Shown piece after piece: positions 22,705 to 34,720 of a DNA stretch of 64,000 nt. The stretch is from positions 665,829-729,828 of the forward strand of contig JAKJXP020000008.1 of the NCBI GenBank assembly GCA_022225965.2. The letters run 5' to 3'. Below the pieces are notes generated by a model, which did no database searches, was not told the DNA's origin, and saw only the letters and a program-made list of their open reading frames with translations. The DNA is from Diatrype stigma. Taxonomy: Eukaryota; Ascomycota; Sordariomycetes; Xylariales; Diatrypaceae. The translations under genes were made by a program, and so were the position numbers. Every line of letters starts with the position of its first letter. Position 1 is the stretch's first letter.

Positions 22705-23264
22705 GGCGGTTCGTTTTTAAAGTCTGAGGTCAAACGAGACGAGGATAAGGATGCCAACAGCAGGTATCCGGACAGAGATCCGGGGGTATTAAGTAACAAA
22801 TCTCATTCTATTGAGCCGGCCTCGATCTATCTACATCTATTTCGTCACAAGCATTACGTTCGCTGCTTTGGCGAGATATAGCCAGAAATGATAGCATATT
22901 GCTACCTAGGTAATGCTACACTCCGGTCAAATCCAATCATGCTGCCCCTGGGAGGCCATCGCTCGTGCTTACGCTAGTACGTATCAGTGCTTCAGGGCTT
23001 AAGTCCCAGTGTTTTAGGGGGATCTGGCAAGCTTTAAAGTCTATGGTAAGTTGGGCGCGGGGGAAAACAGGCGCGAGGGTTGACTTGTGCCAGAACTCCA
23101 AGTACCAGAAATGGGCAGTAGTACTCAACTTGGCCATATGCATATACTCCAGATCTTAAATACAACCTTTTTCGAACAGGTCTGGGTGCATCAAGCTGGT
23201 GTCGAATCAACGAAGGATATTGCAACATACCGGCAATTTATGTAAGGGCTGTCACATAACTAAG
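22705..23264. other. Intergenic region up to the transposon block
   Basis: Promoter side of the P450. Short frames at 22937-23228 show no domain. Confidence 0.4.
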
Positions 23265-23272
23265 TATTTCTT
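23265..23272. repeat. Left target duplication of the MULE
   Basis: TATTTCTT, repeated at 33675-33682 just outside the right TIR. Confidence 0.6.
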
Positions 23273-23929
23273 GAGTGATGCTACATACTGATTGGTTTTT
23301 TTTCTTATACACTGATTATTTTTCTAGGCACCTGCCAGCGGCCCGCCTATAAGCTTCCGGCCCGACCTATTATAGCGCATTACCCGCTATAACTTAACGT
23401 ATTACCCATTAACTTATAGCACCTTATAATTATATAATACAAACCTCTTTATTATATTATAATGCTTTATTGCCTTTATAACTTTAATTATATATTGTTT
23501 TTATCGAATAAATTGGGGCAATTAAATGGAATAAATTGGAATAATTAAATAAAGCCGGAATTCTAATATTTCAAAAGCGTTGCTTTAAAAGGGGCGTCTT
23601 AAGTTAATAATAAGGGATACGATACGTTATAATTAATAATATCGAACGTAAAAGTTATATAACAAATTTATATACAAAACATTATAAATCTAGACTTTTA
23701 GGAATAATTCGAATAATATTAAGCAAATAAGTTGTATTATTTATTATATATATTCGACGTTTTATTTAATGCGCCGTTATTTCCGGCGTTTATTCGTAAT
23801 TAATAAACTAAGGCGCTTAAAAAGTCGAATTCGAAGTTCCATTTTAGGCCCCCTTATTTCTGTTAAAGCCGTTACGATATAATCAGCGGCCTCCGGTGCC
23901 GTTATTTAAAGCGTTTCGTAAAACCCCCC

Positions 23930-24052
23930 CTTTCGCCGGACCACTTTTCGGGCCATTTTTCGGGCCGTTAGCTGGGCCATTTTCCGGGCCATTTTCCGGG
24001 CCGCTGGCTGGGCCGTTTTCCGGGCCGCTTTCCGGGCCGCCTGCTAGGCCCT
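23930..24052. repeat. GC-rich tandem repeat inside the MULE
   Basis: About ten imperfect units built on TTTTCCGGGCCG and GCTGGGCC; in one frame they read as alternating NGP and GP. It is an unusually GC-rich island in otherwise AT-rich DNA. Confidence 0.65.
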
Positions 24053-26288
24053 TTTTATAAAGGAAGATAATGCCTTTTTTATTTCCATCCAATCTGACGT
24101 ATCGCGAACGGGCTATTCGGGAACGGGCTATTCGGAAACGGACTATTGGCGAAGCCTTTTCGAACGGCGCGGCGGTATTTCCGCTTTTTTTTAATATAAT
24201 CGATTACGGCGTTACGAAAGTGCTAAATTATTATTACGCTTTGCGGCATACTTATCGGTACGGCGGGACTTTTTTTGTTTCGTCCGGATTATTTTATTTC
24301 GAACTTATTTATTCGTAATGGCTTAACGAAATGTAATTATTAAGAATAAAGTCGGTTTGTTTTTAGGCCTAACTATATAAAGATTTAAAATAACGAAATC
24401 CGGTTCGGTAATTATTAGGTTTTTATTTAAATGCCAGAATTTATCGACGTCCTTTTTGCATAAGCTTACGATATAAGGGTTTTTTTCGATAATGTAAATG
24501 TTTTTATAAATTTCGTAATAATAAGAAATTCTTTAAATATTTCGAATGCCGATTTAATCGCAAAAGCATTCGTTTAAAGAATTAACTTTAAAACGGAATC
24601 GTATAAGAATAAAGAAAAAGGCGAAAATATATTCCCGATTAATAAATCCGAAAGCCTTAAGGAAATACTGCGTAAAAAGTTTATCTAAATATTCTTTATT
24701 AATTTAATTTTTTCGAATCCGAATAATATCGTTAGAAATTTATAATTCGAAATTTTCCTATTGCGTTTTTAGGAATTATTCTAAATTAAGTTAAAGCTTT
24801 AATAAATTTGCTTTATCGTTAAATACGTACGCTTTTAACGCTTTATGGTTCGTTTCGATAAGCGAGGTTATACGAATGCCGAAGTTTTTGTTGGAATTAA
24901 TATATTTATAAGCCTATTTTTTATAATAAGAAATATAAATATTCTTTAAATATTTAATCGAAAATGCTTACGATTTGTCGTAATATACTTATAAGGCTTC
25001 TTAAACTTTATTAAATTATCCCGGCCCATAAGAATATACTATTCAAAACCATATCGTAAAAAACATTTCCTTCGAAATAGGAATTTTTTCGAAGGCATTT
25101 AGGTGGTTTATTATATAATCCTTGGCTATACGGTTAAAGCTTCGCAATAAGGCACGATTTTCGGTATTAAATTGGCCGTTATTGCCCTTTATAATAAATG
25201 ATTTCTTGGCATTCGAAAATTCCTTATCGTTTTCCTTTAAGGGACAAATCCATTTATATCCGATATTCGCGATTACGTTTTTATTAATATAAAACAAGCA
25301 AATTTATAACTTCGCATTTCGAAAAATCCTTTTTGCGATATCGCGTAATTATTTATCGAAATTTATAATAATTATAAAGGGATTATTAGCGCCGATTCGG
25401 AATTATAAGCGCTTTAAATAGGATATTATCCATTTATAAAATTCGTAGGTTTTATCGAAAATTAAAGCAAAGGCCTTATTAAATATAAACCTAATAATTA
25501 TTTGGTCCGTATAATTAAAAAACGGCATTTTAAAGTTATTAGTTTTATATATATTATTTATATTAAGAACTTTTGGATATTTCCTTTATATTCGTATATA
25601 TTAAGGCATGTTTTAAAAAAAAGCGATGGGCCGCTTAATAATTGGATCGTCATTTTGCTACCGTATTTTTAATCAATATTCCTTTTTTCTGATCCGTTTA
25701 ATAAAGGCTTATATAATAATAAAGCCTTTACGTAAACGTTTACAAAGATTAATACGGATATTATTAATATCCTTTAAGGTAAGCCTTTTTCGGTTATTAA
25801 AAGCTTAGCGTATATTTCGGCGCAAATCCCGAAAGCGCGTTATATTATCGTATATAAAAGCTTTAATTTGGGTACGGAATTATTTAAAAAGCTAACGGTT
25901 ACTAATATGCGTTTTCGTACGCAGCGCTGGTCCGTAAGTATGCTATAACGGGAAGCTATTTATATTCGTATATATTGCAAAAAACCATTTCCAATTAATT
26001 TAACGTTACCGTATAAACTTCGCTTTTTATGGATACTACGAAGCTTTCTTTAATTTCTACTTGCGAAATTCCCTTTAAACAAAAAGACGGATATACTATT
26101 AATAACATATATCGATATAAATAAGCAGGCCGTTATTCTTTTTTCCGTTCCTAGGGTTCGTAAAACCATACCTTTTAAAGCCGAAACCATTATTTTTTGC
26201 AAAAGCGCGAAATATAACTTCGAAGGTTTTTGCAGTATCGAAAGTACCTAAGTAACGATTAAAAGGATTAGAAATCGTTATCGGGCGC

Positions 26289-26514
26289 TGTTATGGTGCA
26301 TACAGGCTGTATGTATACAAAGGTGCTTAAAGGTTATATGTACATTTCCAAAAAAGGGCTAGCGCCCTTTAGCGGCTAGCCCTTTTGCCTATATACCTTC
26401 GAATCTTTTTTTTCTATATTTATTTTTCTTTCTTTTTTTCTTTAGCTTTAAATTCCATAATATTAATTGGGAATTTGTTTTATTAATCCCTATAAAGCCC
26501 ATTAATCCGTAACA
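26289..26514 (+). repeat. 5' LTR of the gypsy element
   Basis: 226 bp, TG...CA ends. It is less mutated than the 3' copy at its left end (keeps GTGCAT where the 3' LTR has GTATAT). Confidence 0.93.
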
Positions 26515-29500
26515 TAATTTAAAGCTCGCTTTATCGCTTAAGAAAGCATAAATATCCCATTAAATTGAAATAAAAAAAAAATACGAAAAATTAATTAATC
26601 GATTTAATTCCGAACCCCGAATACCGAAAATCCTTAATTTCTGTTACGAAATGGCGCGAATCCCCGAAGAAAAGGCCGCTTTTTAAGAACGTACCGAAAA
26701 AAAGGTCCAATTTAATTTCGAAGGGCATATTGCTGCTGCCCTAAAAAAGAAATCCGATACCGAATTACGACGACGATTTAATGCCATTTGTTATATTCGT
26801 TATGGAACTGATGCCGTATTTATAGAAACGATCGATATTAAAACTGATAAAAAAATAAAAACCGATTTTTATAAGGAATTTAAGAAAATTTATTCCAAAA
26901 AGGAATTGCTTAAGTTTTTTTTCCAAACGAAGCTGGATTATAACGAAAATTAAAAAAAAAAGATTACGCATTTGGCAGGTTTATACGTAACTAATCTTAA
27001 TAAATCTTTTGTTCTTTATCGATTTCTTTTCGTTAAAAATAAAGGAATCTGGCTTGATATAAACGGTAATTTAACCTTTCCAGCCTTTTTTTATATATAT
27101 AAAAATAGCCCCGAAAACTTATTTATGGAATTTAAGATTATAATTTTTGCTTTACATGTAGCATATTTATAACGTAACGAGTTAATTAGCGTTATTAAAA
27201 TAGCTATAAGCAATATTAAAGGATTTTTTAAATGGACTTATTATTTTGTCGAAAAACATAATAAAAAGGTGGCTTAACGAAAGAAAAAAAAGCAACAAGC
27301 GGAACCTAAAGCGTTAACGGATGGCTTAAGTTTTTTTAATTCCCTTATTAAGGAAAACATGGCCGACTTTTTCGCGGTTTTAAAAAATAAACAACAAAAA
27401 ATTAATAATTAGCAAAATAAGATTAATTAATTTAAGGAACGTTTTAAAGCTATTAATATAGCCATTAACGTAACTATCGGTAAATCCGGCAAAAGCGGCA
27501 AAATCGTGGTTCCTAATTTTTTTAACGACTTTAATTAAAATAAGGTACCATTTAAAAGTTAATACGAATTAATAAAGAACCGATTAAAGGTAAATAATAA
27601 TTATTTCGCTTTCGACCGCATTAAATAGGCTAAGATTAAGTTTTACTTAAAGGGCAATGCCATATAAAATATTTTTCCTTATTTTAATAAGGAATATCCG
27701 AACCTTTTCTTTATTTTTAAAGCGCTAATAATTCATTTTTAAAACGAATACCATAATCCGAATAATCGAAAAAAGAATAAAATTACTTTTGCCAAGTTTT
27801 AAATAAATAAGTTGAAAAATTTTTAAACTTTTAAGAATAAGTTTATTCGATTAATCGGTTTTATTCGCTTAGCTAAAACTTAATGGAAATATAAATTTAA
27901 AAAGCGTTTGGTTTGGCGCTTTTAAATTAATTTTATAATGGCCTGAATTAACAAAAATATCGACTTTAATTAATACGTCCTATTAATTGCGAAAAACGCT
28001 AATGCATTCCTATAAGCTAATAATTCCCGCCTTTTGGCTAAAAAGAATTCATTTGTTATTATAATTACGAAACGAAAAGGCAATAAATTAAATACCAATA
28101 ATATTATGGGAATTGGCGGTAGCAATTGCGCCTAAGAAAAAAACGGTATCCAACGTTCCCGCCTTTCGAAGGAAAAGATTGGGAAACTTTTCCGAAAAGG
28201 TCGTTGCTTTAATTACAAATAAACTGGATATATTTCCCGAAATTGTCCCTAAAAGAATGGAATTCCGGAAAACCGTAAGGCTCGTATTGCCTTTTTCGTA
28301 AAAAGATTTTACCGCGAGCCCGTTTCCGAATCCAATCGAAACAAAGTCCTTAAAGAATAGAAGTCCGAATCGGAAAATTAAGTATTCTGGGAGAATTAAA
28401 TTTCCGCTTAGGGAAAATGTTTTCTAAGAAATTAGGCGTTAAAAAGATACCTTTTAATTTTTTGCGATTAATATTAAGGGGTAACCCTTTTTTATTTATT
28501 AATTACGTAATTTTTAATGGATTATTTTTAACCGCATATTTTACCTTAACCGATATAAGAACCAACGGATATTTGTTTATAAGCGTATAATTTATTAAAC
28601 GAATATTAAAATATTTAAAACCAAAATTGCTCGTAAGATTTAACCTTTATCGAATCGGAAAATTCGATAAAAAAGCTATACAGTTAATTAATACTATATT
28701 AACCTTAGAATTCCGCATAAAAGGAAAATCCCTAAACCGTATACCTTTTATAATTATCGATATAAAATAAGACATTATTATCGGAAAAACTTAATTTAAG
28801 CTTTATAAAATCGATATATTTGTTTTTAACCAAGCATTGCTTTTTCCGGATTTTTGGAAACTTAAACTTTCTTATGATATATCGATGGATTATTTAGGAA
28901 ACCTATTGCTTAATACGAATCGAAAATACGAAAAGAATATTAAGCGGCGAAACAAATTAATGCGACGGAAAAATAAACGACGTAGTAATGGACGACGGCG
29001 TTTTGTTCCATTTATAAGGTTCGATTTTTTCGTTACGATAATACTTAACCAAATAAGCCGAGCCTCGGAAAGGAAAGTTATAATAAAAAAAGTTCTTAAC
29101 GACCTTAATAACCTTAAAAAACTTCTTAAGGCGCATATAAATGTACTTACTTTTTTTGTCGATAAAAAAAACGTATCCGATAATTACGAAAAATGGATTT
29201 TAAAATTTATCCAAAATCGAATTGGCGAATTGGAAATGCGTTAAAATAATTCCGATAAAATTAACGATATTAATTTTTTTGTATCCAAAATTATCCTAAA
29301 ACCAGAACGGTTATTATCGAAAACGTTTCTTTATGTAACTGTTTTTTAAATGGAACGATAAATTAACGCTTATATTTAAAAAAACGATTCGTACGAAATA
29401 ATGGACGATCCTTTAGTTATCGCCAAGGAAAGTAATCCATATCTTAAACGGAACGCATAGGGGCCATATAAGCTTAAGAGAAATTACTTTAATTGGTATC

Positions 29501-32500
29501 GAATACGTTTTTTTGATTTTGTATTCGTTAGCGTAATGGCCTTTTTATATTTAGCCAAAATTATTACCATTTAAAATATATCCCTATACGAGATTAATCG
29601 TATTATTTCTAATAAAAGAACTGCTTAGTCGAATTCTTTAGCCTAAAACGAAAAAGCCCTGCGAAAGGCATGCATTCGAATTATACCTAAGGAATACCAT
29701 AATTATTTGGACGTCTTTAATAAGGTAATATTAAACGAATTGGCATAAAAACGCCCAAACGTAAACCATTATATCGAGCTTAATGGGAAACCTAAAAAAT
29801 TGGGGTATAGTTTATTGTATAAAATGTTTATTAAAAAACTAAAGGTTTGTTGCAAGTATATTATGAAATATTTGCAAAAAGGATTTATCGAAGCCAGTTC
29901 CGTATTATGGGCCGTACCGGTGTTATTCGCATTTAAGCCAAATAAGGGCTTACGTTTTTGCGTTAATTATTGCAAATTAAACGCAATAACGAAAAAGAAC
30001 CGATATCCCTTATCTTTAATAGATAAGACTTTCATAAGGATTTCCAAAACGAAGATCTTTATTAAGATCGATATTTAATAAGCCTTTTATAAGATCCGAA
30101 TGCGAAAGGAAGTATAGGACCTTATAACTTTTCGTATTAAATATGGGACATATAGGTATAAAGTATTGCCTTTCGGACTTACTAACGGTCCCTTAATTTT
30201 TTAACGATTTATTAACGATACCTTATTCGATTATTTGGATCAGTTTTGCAGCGCATATATTAATAATATTCTTATTTTTTTTAAAAACAAAAAGGATTAT
30301 GTTTAATACGTAAATAAGGTATTAATACGCCTAAAACAAATAAGATTATAAGCCGACCTAAATAAATGCGAATTCCATATTATAGAAACGAAATATTTCG
30401 GCTTTATAATTAGTATTAACGGGATCTTAATGGATCCCGCAAAAATAAAGGTAATTAAAAATTAAAAGATACCTGTTAATCTTAAAAAGATATAATTCTT
30501 TTTGGGATTCTGCAACTTTTATCGTAAATTTATACGTAAATTTAAAAGAATAATCCGATCGCTTTAAGAGCTTATTCGTAAGGAGGAATTATTTTATATA
30601 ACAGATAAACGTATTGCGGCATTCGTACGTTTAAAACGTTATATAATTAAAGTACCAATATTGCGTTACTTTTTATACGATTACGAGATCCGTATTAAAA
30701 CAAACGCGTCCGATAAGGTAATGGCTAGGGCCATGTTTTAGCGAATTACGGAAAATAACGATTGGCTTTCCGTTGCTTATTTCTTTAAAACAATGCAGGA
30801 AGCGGAATATAATTATAATATATACGATAAGGAAATGTTGGCGGTTATTTGCGCTTTATAGTATTAATGCGCGGAATTAATCGGCCTATAAACTTTTCGT
30901 TCCTTTATAATAATAACGGATTATTACGCATTAAAATACTTCAGTATTAAATAATTATTTAATTTGCGGCAAACAAAATGAACAGAACTATTATCGCAAT
31001 ATAATTTCGTTATTACTTATCGATTAGGTTTAGAAAATATCTTGGCAGACGCCTTTATAAGGAAATCGAAAAACCTGAGAACGCAAAAAGCCAAAAAAAA
31101 CGCGTACTATATAATAACTTTGTTCCAGCTAATACGTAAACAAAATGGCGCAATAACGGATGTTACGTTCGTTATATGTTTTAGCGCCTTTTTTTTAATA
31201 AGCGGAAAAAAAGAATCAAGATTTATATCAATATTCGCATTAAATAAGAATATCGATCCCTTAAAATTGTCGGGAGTAGCTTTAATAAATAAGGTACTTT
31301 AAGCTAACGCTATAAATAATTAATTGCAATATTACCGCAATAAAACTAGGGATTCCGATATTTATATATATAATTACGAATACTTAATAAATAAACGATT
31401 TGTATTTTTTCGAAAACGACTTATTATATTAAACGAAAATAATTTAAGAACGCTATTATTTATAAAGGTATATTTCCGACTTGCTATAAGACATCCGGAA
31501 TAATATAAGATACGATAACTTATAAGCCAAAAATATTAATAGCCTAATTAGGCTTTTGATATAACCCGATTCGTAAAAAATTGCCTTTATAAAGTTGCGA
31601 AGTATCCAAAAAATAAGGCCCCAGGTTTGCTTAAACCTTTATTAATACCATTACGAATTTAGCAACATATCGTAATAAATTTTAAATCGATGCTTTTAAA
31701 TAAAACAGAAAAAAATAATTTATTAGTAATAATTTGCCGATTGGGAAAAAAATTATGGATAATGCCATATATAAAGGCAGCTATTGCGAAAAACGCCGTA
31801 ATAATATATTATAAGGGCCCCTTTTAAATATATGGCGTTTTAGAATTGGTTATTAGCGATAAAAGTTCTTAATTTATTTTTAATTTTACGAACGAACTTT
31901 TTAAGATTATGGGATTTAAAATAAAATTGGCCTCGGCAGAACATTTCCAAACCGCAGAACAGGCCGAAATTATATACGAATGGAATAATTAACGATTGCG
32001 TTTCTTTATTAATTATTATTAAGATAATTAAGCAATAGCGATATTCGCAATAGATGTAATATAGGCAGCTTTATTATACGAATTAATTAAAATGGCGTTA
32101 CATAAGTTAAACCGTAAATTCGATATGTTCTTATTCTTTAATTAGGAATATCGAATAACGGATTTTAAAGAAATAACGATACGGGAAAGGACGAATCGAC
32201 AAAACGTTTAAGCAATTGCCGATATTTTATACGAATATTTAGAAACGGCTTAAACGGCTATGTTTAAAGCCCAAAAACGAATAATCATTTAGGCTAATAA
32301 ACATAAACAAAAATCCGATTTCGAATATAAAAAAACCGGACCAAAGGATCGCATTTATATCATTAAAAAAACAAAAACGGGAACCGATTAATCCAGTAAC
32401 AAATTCGATTATTCCTTAATACGGAATTATTATCCGATTATTAAAATAAAAGGACATTTATACGTTTTTAATTTTCCGGACTTATGGAAAGGCTTTAAGG

Positions 32501-33126
32501 TATTTTACGCCAATCGATTGCGAAAGTATTTCAATAACCCATTACCAAAACAAGCCCCGAATAACTTTGCGGATAAGGAAATTGATCCTAACGGAAAAAA
32601 GGAATAGGAGGTTAAAAAAATCTTCGCTTTCCGAATACATTATAATAAATTGCAATACCAAATATAATAAAAGAATTAAAACCCAGATTCCGAATAATAT
32701 AATGCTAAAAGGTTTAAAAATAACCCGTTGGTATTAATAAAATACCATAAGGAATATCTCGATTAGCCCGGATCTTCATTACGTTTAAATAATTGGCGCA
32801 AAGCCGCGGAATTCGATAAATTCGAATAAACGCACGAAAATAATAATAAATCCGCAAAAAAAGTTCAACAATCGAAATACCAATTACGGACGCGCCGCGG
32901 AAAAAAGAAATAAGCATCCGGATATATAAAAAGGGTCTTAACAAAAAATTAAGCAAGACTAAATATGTGAAACTGCTTATTGCTTAGCCTTAAATAAAGG
33001 CCTAATAGTGCAGCAGTTAAGCGGTAAATCCGAGAATATCCTTTCATTGCCTGGAAAGCATTTAGATTTAAACTTCGGCCGAATAATTATTTTTTTTTTA
33101 TAAAGTTTCGGAACGAGACTTTTTCT

Positions 33127-33140
33127 TAAAAGGGGGGTAA
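33127..33140 (+). other. Polypurine tract of the gypsy element
   Basis: AAAAGGGGGG followed by TAA immediately before the 3' LTR, the expected plus-strand primer. Confidence 0.75.
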
Positions 33141-33366
33141 TGTTATGGTATATACAGGCTATATATATATAAAGATACTTAAAGGTTATATGTACATTTC
33201 CAAAAAAGGGCTAGCGCCTTTTAGCGGCTAGCCCTTCTGCTTACATACCTTCGAACCTTTCTTTCCTGTATTTACTTTTCCTTCTTTCTTTCTTTAGCTT
33301 TAAATTCCATAATACTAATTAGGAATTTATTCTATTAATCCCTACAAAACCCATTAGCCCGTAACA
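33141..33366 (+). repeat. 3' LTR of the gypsy element
   Basis: Same length as the 5' LTR. The differences I compared are transitions, as expected of RIP acting separately on each copy. Confidence 0.93.
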
Positions 33367-33674
33367 GGCGCGGGCGCAATAGTAATAAAGGCATAAATTC
33401 CAGGTCGGAAGAAAATTTAAAGCCGAAAAATTTTACGGCCGAATCTAATATCGTAACAGTTTTAGTAATAACCATTTCGGCAATTATTATTATTATAATA
33501 TAAGTATTATAATAAGGGTTAATAAATTTAAGCAATTATTCGAAAATAAGGAATTAAACGTTGCAATATAATTACTATAAATCGGGCCGGAAGCTTATAA
33601 GCGGGCCGCTAATAGGTGGTTAAAAAAATAATCAGTATATAAGGAGAAAAACTAATTAGTATATAGCATTACTT

Positions 33675-33682
33675 TATTTCTT
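33675..33682. repeat. Right target duplication of the MULE
   Basis: TATTTCTT, matching 23265-23272. Confidence 0.6.
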
Positions 33683-34720
33683 TTGAAAACTGGGATATCC
33701 ATAGATCCGAAGATCACACTATAAAAGACCCCGCGCTAGCTAACCATTTTCATAAATGAACAGTAAAGAACCTGGAACCATATGCATACGAACGTTGCAA
33801 TCACCAACAACGTCCGGACATCTGTTTCCAGGGAAGCCTAGTCAGGGTGAAGGGTATTGGGATGCAATAGTAGTAGTTGCTTGAGGTAGGCTGGCTTGGC
33901 AGTTGTCAGGCACATGCCATATGTATAATCTTGTTGGATGGTGTTGTATTGTTCTGACCAGGCTAAGTAGCTTGGTGTAGTATATGTAGTTTGTAGACAG
34001 AGATACCGGGATCGTATATACGAAAGCGAAGCTTTATTATCCACCGCACTATCTACCTACCTAGTCCAGGTATGTATGTATGTAAGCACTTACATGTATG
34101 TAGGTAGGTGGTGGTATTAGGTATCTGACAGCAGTTCACTAGCGCTGACGGGTAACTAGGTCAACCCGTGTTTTCGATCTACCCGTCCGCGCTAATGCAA
34201 CCCCTTACTGTAAAGGAACAACCAACAACCAATCGGATATGGCGCCCGTTTTCGAGAACGCATACTACCTACTCACTACCTATCTCCTACATACATAGAT
34301 ACTGCCTACTGACAGTATGGTAGGCAACTAACTACGTGAGGGAGTAACGGAATACTACCTTACCCTACGCTGAGACTTCCTCGATGCCGTCCCGTCGTCG
34401 TAAACATGTGCTTCCATCAGCCTGAAGTCTCCTATGTATGTAGGTAAACCACAACGGTAGCATCGTCTGTTTCCATTCCTTATTTACCCTTCGGCATGTT
34501 CTTCGGTGTTTCTTCAACAATGGGGGTTCTCATTATAAAGAGAATACAAGCAACAGCATGGTTCGATAAAGAACCCATGGTCTGCGGGGATCTAGTAACG
34601 AGGCTGGGCTACAGTATGTGCAGGCTTAGAACATCCAAGAACGAGTGGGGGAGTATCATACCCACTACCCGTTGTAACAAGTTGACCATGGCAATGTGTC
34701 CGTTGGGAAATGCCCCTGCA
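33683..34720. other. Intergenic region with TACC/GTAT microsatellite-like DNA
   Basis: No gene recognised; the frames at 33838-34044 (-) and 34496-34921 (+) have no domain, and the latter is partly antisense to the oxidase. 34049-34110 contains inverted CTACCTACCT / AGGTAGGTGG around GTATGTATGTATGTAAG, and similar degenerate units recur to about 34445. Confidence 0.45.

Larger units (their letters stand above)
26289..33366 (+). mobile_element. Complete but RIP-inactivated Ty3/gypsy LTR retrotransposon
   Basis: Two 226-bp LTRs (26289-26514, 33141-33366), each starting TGTTATGG and ending CCGTAACA, are flanked by the 5-bp target duplication GGCGC (26284-26288, 33367-33371). Between them on the + strand are decayed gag, protease, reverse transcriptase (open at 29800-30078, e.g. 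GLRFCVNYCKLNAITKKNRY), RNase H (about 30650-30950, e.g. YDKEMLAVICAL), an integrase region (about 31450-32300) and a basic C-terminal part (to about 32970) that may be a chromodomain. A polypurine tract (AAAAGGGGGG) precedes the 3' LTR. Numerous TAA/TAG stops from CAA/CAG show that it is dead. The domain order RT-RNase H-integrase is gypsy type. Confidence 0.93.
23273..33674 (-). mobile_element. RIP-degraded Mutator-like (MULE) DNA transposon, split by a gypsy insertion
   Basis: Long imperfect inverted repeats of about 100 bp bound the block. The left arm (from 23273) and the reverse complement of the right arm (to 33674) share ATACTGATTATTTTT-like sequence and AGCGGCCCGC / TATAAGCTTCCGGCCCGA, differing mostly by transitions. 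Direct TATTTCTT copies flank both ends; about 8-9 bp is usual for MULEs. On the minus strand 25043-25297 keeps the transposase motif (C)LFYINKNVIANI (family form CLFHINKNV), preceded by IIIINFDK with stops, as in MULE transposases. Removing the 7.08-kb gypsy copy leaves about 3.3 kb. The many stops make it inactive. Confidence 0.72.
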
